Of a stretch of DNA of 56,524 bases, positions 51,499 through 56,524 are shown piece after piece. The translations under genes and the position numbers were made by a program. Position 1 is the stretch's first letter. Each line of letters starts with the position of its first letter. This DNA is from Asticcacaulis sp. AC402 (GTDB taxonomy: Bacteria > Pseudomonadota > Alphaproteobacteria > Caulobacterales > Caulobacteraceae): the NCBI RefSeq assembly GCF_000495835.1, contig NZ_AWGC01000002.1, positions 1 to 56,524 of the forward strand, written 5' to 3'. The notes under the pieces were generated by a model. That model made no database searches, had not been told where the DNA came from, and saw only the letters and a list, made by a program, of their open reading frames with translations.

Positions 51499-53985
51499 TC
51501 ACGGCGTCAGTAGCTCCAGTTGATTGGTCCCGGTCTCGAGTGGGTACGTCCGACCCTTCCAGATAAATCGAGCCGGCAGGCCCTCAGGGACGCTTATCGT
51601 CGCAAGCATCTTCTGGCCGGATAACCGATAGCTGACGGAAACGAGCCCGTGAGGCGTTGGCGTCGCGGCGTCGACAGACTTTAGAGTCCCCAGGTGCGGC
51701 TCAATCACAGCCGAACTGTACCCGAGCGCACCAGGGCGTATACCTGCCACAATGCCGATTAGGTCTGCCGTCGGGTGAGACGACCAGGCGTGGGTATCGG
51801 AACGTGTGTCTCCGCGGCTTTCTGGCCAGGTCGTATAGTTCAATGTCAGAAGATCACGCCAGGTTTCAACCAAGACAAGATACTCGTCATCGAGATCGGC
51901 ATGGTCGAACGCCTTGACGATATACCACGAAAAATAATAGCTCGCCTCGATAATACCTTCCGGGGCGTCGACTCCATGTCCCTTTGTAACCTTTCTCAGA
52001 ATGCCTGCCGCCTTGTCCTTCGGGGCGACATCATAAAGCACTGCGAGAGCGTTGGCGTGCTGGCTAAACACGGTCCTGTCCGGAGAGTCAGCATAAAGCC
52101 CTTTGTCTGCGTCCCAGCACTGATCGTGAATAGCGTTCTTGATGGCGTCAGCTTTTTGCCGATCGGCCGCCGCCAGTGCAGGGTCTCCCGCCGCCATTTC
52201 CACCACAGCCATGTCATTCAGTGCGCCGAGGTAGCTCAACGAAATGATGCACGAGGTCTTCATCGCCGCGTCGAACGACGGGAAACGATCCTCGTGCGTT
52301 GGGTTACCGGGTTGCTGGGCTTCACCAGCCCAATCGATGTAATTCCATTTCGGCGTAATGCCGACAAGTCCGTTACTGGCGACATAGGGCGCGTACCAAT
52401 CCAAGATCTTGCGCGCGCCCGCGAGGTTTCGCTTCAGCACATCCGTGTCGGGATGGTACTGAGCATAGTCGCGCATCATCCCAAGCCACAAAAGACCAAA
52501 TGGCGGTATGATATTGTCACCGCTCGATGGATAGGCGGACTGGATCATTCCGTCCTTGCCCTGCGAATGACCAAAAGCGTCTATCGCTTGGATTGGAAGA
52601 CGCGGATCACCGGCCACCGTATAAACGATATAGTTGTCGATACGCGTATCGCCGACATACTGCAGTTGTTCCCAGTAGGAACTATCCATGAAGGTCTCAT
52701 GGGCGTTTATCTGCAACGTACGCCATCCTATCTCCCAAATCTGGTTGAGCGCCGCATCGTCTGATTTGAAGAAGCCTCGCTCGTCAAAGGGATACCCTGT
52801 CTCATGAAGCGACAATCCTTCCAGCGTGAGGGGCTGATCGCCTGTCTCGACATGGAGCTGCATGTAACGCCAGGTCCGCCACCACAAAGGGCGGAATGAG
52901 ACGCGATGTGCTCCGTCTGGCAGGAAGGTATCCTCAACTCCAAGAACCAGGCGGTCTCCAATGGCATTGCGATCCCCCTTTTTCTTATTCTTATCGTAGA
53001 GGGCTTCAGAATAGGTGACGGTGATTTTCGCGCCTTTGCCGCCTGAAACGACGAACTCAGGATAGGCGGACACCATTTTCGCCTGATCAATCAGCAGTGT
53101 AGCGGAAGCATGCGCGGCGATTGTCACAGACGATTTCGGGAATGCCGTGCCCGAAGCGAGGTTGGTCCGAACGACCTCACCAGGAGAAACCGGCGTGTAG
53201 CGCATGGGGGGCAGCTTGTCGGATTGCAGCGCCCACGGTGCGGCCTCACCCGGCGCCAGGGCCGCTACTGCGTTCACCCACTCGGCATGGGTCTCCTCCA
53301 GGGCATTCCAATTCCAGTCAGCCTGAGCAGCATCGACGATCTCAGAGCTTCCAGCGACATAATAGGTGCCTCCCAATACTGTATTCAAATGGGGCCAAGG
53401 CGACTCGAACGTGCGGCTCCTGTCGCGCGACACGCGCCAACTTGCTCCAGTCTCAAAAACAGATGCCGCACCATCGCCTCGGAGCCAGAAACCCGTCCGC
53501 GCGCTGACCTGGGCTAACGGCGCACGCGGCGGAGTCTCGCCGGTGAAACTATTCCACACCTCGGCTGCCACAACATTCTTGCCCTTGTGGAGGTAAGGCC
53601 TGAGATCAAGCTGTTCGTACCGCCAGTGCGCCAGGTCGCCACGCGAGGGACCTTCCGCCACACGCTTCCCGTTGACATACAGAATGAAGCGATTGTCGGC
53701 GCTAAGTTCCACCGGATAGCTGGCGGCGAGACTGTCCAGGATCACTTCACGTCGGAAGTGCAGGAACACAGGCTTTTTTTCTTCAAGCCCCGGATAGGTT
53801 ACCCACAAAGGCTCCGCGTTGGACGCAACGGCGCTTCCGGCCAACGCTGCAATGACGCCAAGCATAGTAATTAGAGCGCGTTTCGATCCGGTAGAATTGG
53901 ATCGGCGCTCTAAGTTTTTGTTTTGACCCGCATCTTTGCCCAAAAAGTGCGCCACACTTTTTGGGATGCGCTCTAATTTCAACAT
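51499..53985 (-). CDS. GH78 alpha-L-rhamnosidase with repeat-derived N-terminal segment
   Basis: An 828-residue exported rhamnosidase that removes rhamnose from rhamnogalacturonan oligomers. Beta-sandwich domains precede the alpha/alpha barrel with MDSSYWEQLQYVGDTRID (GH78 acid region) and WPESRGDTRSDTHAWSSHP near the C-terminus. The start is unusual. An ATG at 53985 has AAAGAG about 9 bases upstream, but the next 35 codons are repeat copy G (53871-53976) read in frame, followed by KRALITMLGVIAALAGSAVASNA, a signal peptide. Starting at 53865 would drop the KR needed before the hydrophobic core. So the repeat probably sits inside the coding region before the signal. Confidence 0.88.
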   Translation of the reverse strand: MLKLERIPKSVAHFLGKDAGQNKNLERRSNSTGSKRALITMLGVIAALAGSAVASNAEPLWVTYPGLEEKKPVFLHFRREVILDSLAASYPVELSADNRFILYVNGKRVAEGPSRGDLAHWRYEQLDLRPYLHKGKNVVAAEVWNSFTGETPPRAPLAQVSARTGFWLRGDGAASVFETGASWRVSRDRSRTFESPWPHLNTVLGGTYYVAGSSEIVDAAQADWNWNALEETHAEWVNAVAALAPGEAAPWALQSDKLPPMRYTPVSPGEVVRTNLASGTAFPKSSVTIAAHASATLLIDQAKMVSAYPEFVVSGGKGAKITVTYSEALYDKNKKKGDRNAIGDRLVLGVEDTFLPDGAHRVSFRPLWWRTWRYMQLHVETGDQPLTLEGLSLHETGYPFDERGFFKSDDAALNQIWEIGWRTLQINAHETFMDSSYWEQLQYVGDTRIDNYIVYTVAGDPRLPIQAIDAFGHSQGKDGMIQSAYPSSGDNIIPPFGLLWLGMMRDYAQYHPDTDVLKRNLAGARKILDWYAPYVASNGLVGITPKWNYIDWAGEAQQPGNPTHEDRFPSFDAAMKTSCIISLSYLGALNDMAVVEMAAGDPALAAADRQKADAIKNAIHDQCWDADKGLYADSPDRTVFSQHANALAVLYDVAPKDKAAGILRKVTKGHGVDAPEGIIEASYYFSWYIVKAFDHADLDDEYLVLVETWRDLLTLNYTTWPESRGDTRSDTHAWSSHPTADLIGIVAGIRPGALGYSSAVIEPHLGTLKSVDAATPTPHGLVSVSYRLSGQKMLATISVPEGLPARFIWKGRTYPLETGTNQLELLTP
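53871..53976 (+). repeat. Two-hairpin repeat (family 1), copy G, inside the GH78 reading frame
   Basis: TAGAGCGCGTTTCGATCC, loop, GGATCGGCGCTCTA, TTTTTGTTTTGACCCGC, CCCAAAAAGTG...CACTTTTTGGG, GATGCGCTCTA. The second stem is perfect. On the minus strand it has no stop in the GH78 frame and adds about 35 residues (LERIPKSVAHF... to ...STGSKRAL). Confidence 0.9.
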
Positions 53986-54117
53986 CGCTTTTGACTCTTT
54001 GTAATGGGCAAGCGCGGAACGTGTGACAAACGGTGGATTTGCGTTCAAACCTTGGGTGAATCTAAAGGTCCGGAGGGGGATGTTCAACCTCTGGATCGCT
54101 ATGAGACGATGAACATT

Positions 54118-54240
54118 TGATCGAGGCTCCGGATCGCGATTTGGAAGCCTACCGTTCCAATCTGTTCCAGGTACTGCGCTTCGCCACGGAAGGGATTAAG
54201 GAAAAAGAAAGCGCTGGTCCCGAAGGACCAGCGCTCGAGT
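54118..54240 (+). pseudogene. Possible gene fragment in the receptor 3' region
   Basis: A plus-strand frame reads DEHLIEAPDRDLEAYRSNLF followed by QVLRFATEGIKEKE, with codon use like the neighbours, then runs into the terminator hairpin. No start, ribosome site or known domain is visible. It may be the tail of a deleted gene or chance. Confidence 0.2.
54201..54235 (-). terminator. Rho-independent terminator of the rhamnogalacturonan receptor gene
   Basis: AGCGCTGGTCC (54210-54220) and GGACCAGCGCT (54225-54235) form a perfect 11-bp stem with a CGAA loop. On the minus strand TTTCTTTTTCC follows. It lies 36 bases after the receptor stop. Confidence 0.93.
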
Positions 54241-54270
54241 GCACTTCAGGGAGGAAGTATCATTGAGGCT

Positions 54271-56524
54271 TTAGTGACGGATGGTTATGCCCGTGGTGAT
54301 CCGGTAGCCCGGCCAGGTGCTGGACAGGATGCTGGGCGTGCCGTCGGCGAAGTTGGCCGATTCGCCTTGTGAACGCATGACCACTTCGTTGTTGACGTTG
54401 CGGACTTCAAAGAAGGCTTCCATGCCCTTCTTGAACTCATGCGTCACCTTGAAGTCGACATAGGTCGTCTTCTCGGTGTAGTTCGGCGCCCCCGGGTTGT
54501 ACGGCAGGACCGTGGTACGGCCACCGGCCGGGTTCGGGTAGTTGTTGACCGTGTTGGCGCCGCAGGCGGAGATACAGTCGAACACCTGATCGCGGCCCTG
54601 GATGGCCAGACGGGCGGTGGTGCGTCCGTCGTCATACCAGATCGAGGCGTTGTAGTAGTAGGAGGGCTCGTTCACCGGCGGCAATTCAGCGCCCGTGACC
54701 AGGTCATACCAGCCGTCCGCCGTCAGCGAGGATTCGATCTTGGCATAGTTGCCGTCGAAGCCGAGATACTTGAAGCGCCACGGCAGGAAGGTGAAGGCGA
54801 TCTTGGTCGAGGCTTCGAGGCCGTTGCGCGACAGCCCCTGGCCATTGACGTAGGTCGGGTAGACGAAGTCGATATCTTCCAGCGATTCCCCGGTCAGTGG
54901 ATCTACAGCGCCAGTGCCTTCCAAGACCTTGCCTGTGGTGCTCTGCACGATTGGGGCGCCGCGAACGATCTTGTTCTTGAAGTAGGCCAACGAGAACATC
55001 GTGTCGCGGTTCGGGTAGTATTCCAGGCTGTAGTTCTGGTTCAGCGACTGGTACGCTTCCAGGCCCGGATTCCCGACGGTGCTACAGTCGTTGGTGGTGC
55101 CGGTGTCAACGTCGCGCTGGTCGTAGGTACAGGTTCCGGACGGCAGCAGACGGTTCAAAGGCGGACGGGCGATAACTTCACCCCAGTTATAGCGCGCCAC
55201 AACCTTGTCATCGAAGCCCCAAAGGTTGAGGTTCAGACTGGGTGTGATGTCGTCGGTGCTGGACTCGATGGCGACTTGCTTGGTGACGCTGGCCGAAACC
55301 GTACCGCCGACCGCGTTCGGCGCCGCCGGGTTGAAGGCGGAGGTCTTGCGGATGGCAGTAAAGGTCATGAAGCCGTTACCCTTGGTGTCCGTGTGGACAA
55401 AGCGATAACCGCCGTTGCCGTCGAAACGCATGGAGAAAGGAAGGTTAACTTCGAAGTCGGCCATGAGATAGGCCGCCGAATTGCGTTCCCAGGCATAGGA
55501 GAACGGCATCGTATAGTCCTTGCCGTCGTTGCCCTTACAGACCTTGAGGCAGTCGAAATTGTACTTAGCCAGCGGATCTCCGCCACTGTAGCCCGGCTTG
55601 CTCGAATAGTCGGTTAGCAGGCTGTAGAACTTCTCGACATCGATCTGGGTCCAGCCGTCGAACAGGTCGCCACGGTCTGGATAGCTATTGTAGAACTGGT
55701 TCCACGGCTCCCGCAGGACCTCGCCGATAATGCCGGTCAGGTCAGCCTGGCGCAGGGTGAACAGGCCTTCCTGATTGTTGGCCAAATCGTTGAACGGCAC
55801 ATAGCCGTAGTTGCAGGGCTCAGCGCCGGTCGGCGCTGCCGTGCCCGTCAGACCGTAACGTGTGTCGTCGCAGGCGCGGACCTGGCCACGGAAGGTCGAG
55901 TCCGGAACGACAATCGGATTGACATAGCCGGGCTGGCCGTAAGGAATGGCGGCACCAGTGGTGGTGTTACGATTTATGGCGGGCGACACTGTATAGGCCC
56001 CGCCGGCCCAGGCCTTCTGGTCGAATTCTCGGACGTTAAACCCGGAATAGACCTTGGTGATGAAGGGCACAACACCTTCAAGATCATAGTCGGCATCCAG
56101 GCGAAGCGTGGTTTCGTTGGTCTCCTGCTGCCTCGGAGAATACTGGATACCTATGGTTGGGCTGACCCAGGGACGCTGGGCGACGGTATAGGCGTTGACG
56201 GCGTTCGGGTTGAGGCCGTTTGAGGTACCGCTGGCGACGACGCCACCGGCCGGAACAGCGTTCTGAGCGACCGTCTGGGGGCTCATGATGGTATACAGCG
56301 CCGGATTGGAATCATCATAGGCGGAGGAGGGAGTGATGTTCCAGAACCCTGACGTCGGATCGATTTCAAACGTCGCCGGACCGTAGGAATAGGAGAGGCC
56401 CATGCGGCGGTCGTAACGGGTGTATTCGGTATGGCCGCGACCTACGATGAAGTCGATGTTCAGACGCTCGCCATCATAATTGCCCCCCGTCGAGAAGGTC
56501 ATGGTCTTCCAGTTGTTGGTATTC
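54271..56524 (-). CDS. TonB-dependent receptor, C-terminal part (start outside the window)
   Basis: At least 750 residues of a receptor barrel; the frame is still open at the window edge (NTNNWKTMTFSTGGNYDGERL), so the signal, plug and true start lie beyond it. Barrel features include IARPPLNRLLPSGTCTYDQRDVD and many Tyr/Asn-rich strands, with Cys pairs in loops (CDDTRYGLTGTAAPTGAEPC, CLKVC, CISAC). The end TTGITIRH is slightly atypical for a terminal strand. The next genes on the strand are the GH78 and the PL26-like lyase, so it probably imports rhamnogalacturonan fragments. Confidence 0.9.
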   Translation of the reverse strand, partial: NTNNWKTMTFSTGGNYDGERLNIDFIVGRGHTEYTRYDRRMGLSYSYGPATFEIDPTSGFWNITPSSAYDDSNPALYTIMSPQTVAQNAVPAGGVVASGTSNGLNPNAVNAYTVAQRPWVSPTIGIQYSPRQQETNETTLRLDADYDLEGVVPFITKVYSGFNVREFDQKAWAGGAYTVSPAINRNTTTGAAIPYGQPGYVNPIVVPDSTFRGQVRACDDTRYGLTGTAAPTGAEPCNYGYVPFNDLANNQEGLFTLRQADLTGIIGEVLREPWNQFYNSYPDRGDLFDGWTQIDVEKFYSLLTDYSSKPGYSGGDPLAKYNFDCLKVCKGNDGKDYTMPFSYAWERNSAAYLMADFEVNLPFSMRFDGNGGYRFVHTDTKGNGFMTFTAIRKTSAFNPAAPNAVGGTVSASVTKQVAIESSTDDITPSLNLNLWGFDDKVVARYNWGEVIARPPLNRLLPSGTCTYDQRDVDTGTTNDCSTVGNPGLEAYQSLNQNYSLEYYPNRDTMFSLAYFKNKIVRGAPIVQSTTGKVLEGTGAVDPLTGESLEDIDFVYPTYVNGQGLSRNGLEASTKIAFTFLPWRFKYLGFDGNYAKIESSLTADGWYDLVTGAELPPVNEPSYYYNASIWYDDGRTTARLAIQGRDQVFDCISACGANTVNNYPNPAGGRTTVLPYNPGAPNYTEKTTYVDFKVTHEFKKGMEAFFEVRNVNNEVVMRSQGESANFADGTPSILSSTWPGYRITTGITIRH

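Overview
The window reads as a chromosome segment from a high-G+C alphaproteobacterium of the order Caulobacterales, with an Asticcacaulis/Caulobacter/Brevundimonas-like gene style. Supporting signs are the number of large TonB-dependent receptors (five complete or partial plus one OMP-type), each next to the enzymes for its presumed ligand; tryptophan-halogenase/DUF6445/cupin_8 genes beside a receptor; alphaproteobacterial Pho boxes; and CtrA-like TTAA-N7-TTAT motifs upstream of signalling genes. The genus is an inference, since no rRNA or marker gene is present. No tRNA, CRISPR array, prophage or transposase was found.

Layout. 1-3160: a secreted alpha/beta hydrolase and a GT39-like membrane glycosyltransferase, closed by a bidirectional terminator. 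3290-11920: a phosphate block, pstSCAB behind a Pho box, then a beta-helix lipoprotein and a TonB receptor behind tandem Pho boxes with a well-placed -10. 12050-13141: exported methionine sulfoxide reductases MsrB and MsrA. 13354-23520: a galactan utilisation locus on the minus strand (GH53 endo-galactanase, FecI-type sigma factor, FecR anti-sigma factor, STN-domain TonB receptor, SGNH esterase, GH2 beta-galactosidase). 23702-28000: an EAL protein, a hybrid-free sensor kinase whose phospho-acceptor His is Asn, and a truncated DUF2200 gene. 28056-29333: a GabT-like aminotransferase.

29323-40716 is the most unusual part: two DUF6445 proteins with an apparent HxD...H...R facial-triad pattern, three flavin-dependent halogenase-family genes in one operon (the middle one lacks the catalytic Lys), a 1133-residue TonB receptor and a JmjC/cupin_8 protein. 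It looks like a receptor-linked halogenation/oxygenation system of unknown substrate. 40752-48464: a small SCO4402-like protein, an OMP-type receptor with a Gly-rich tail, and a molybdenum hydroxylase set (cytochrome c, IorA, IorB, XdhC, MocA). 48575-56524: a rhamnogalacturonan locus (PL26-like exo-lyase, GH78 rhamnosidase and a TonB receptor cut by the window edge). With the galactan locus, this suggests growth on pectin RG-I backbone and side chains.

Two dispersed repeat families run through the window. One is a ~105-bp two-hairpin element ending in TAGAGCG/CGCTCTA. It occurs at seven places, including an exact 100-bp tandem duplication, two copies that touch the stop codons of TonB receptors, and one that lies in frame near the N-terminus of the GH78 gene. 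Its stems differ between subfamilies but still pair. The second is a GC-rich palindromic family in gene ends.

All calls were made by eye from the sequence and translations; no database search, alignment or folding was run.
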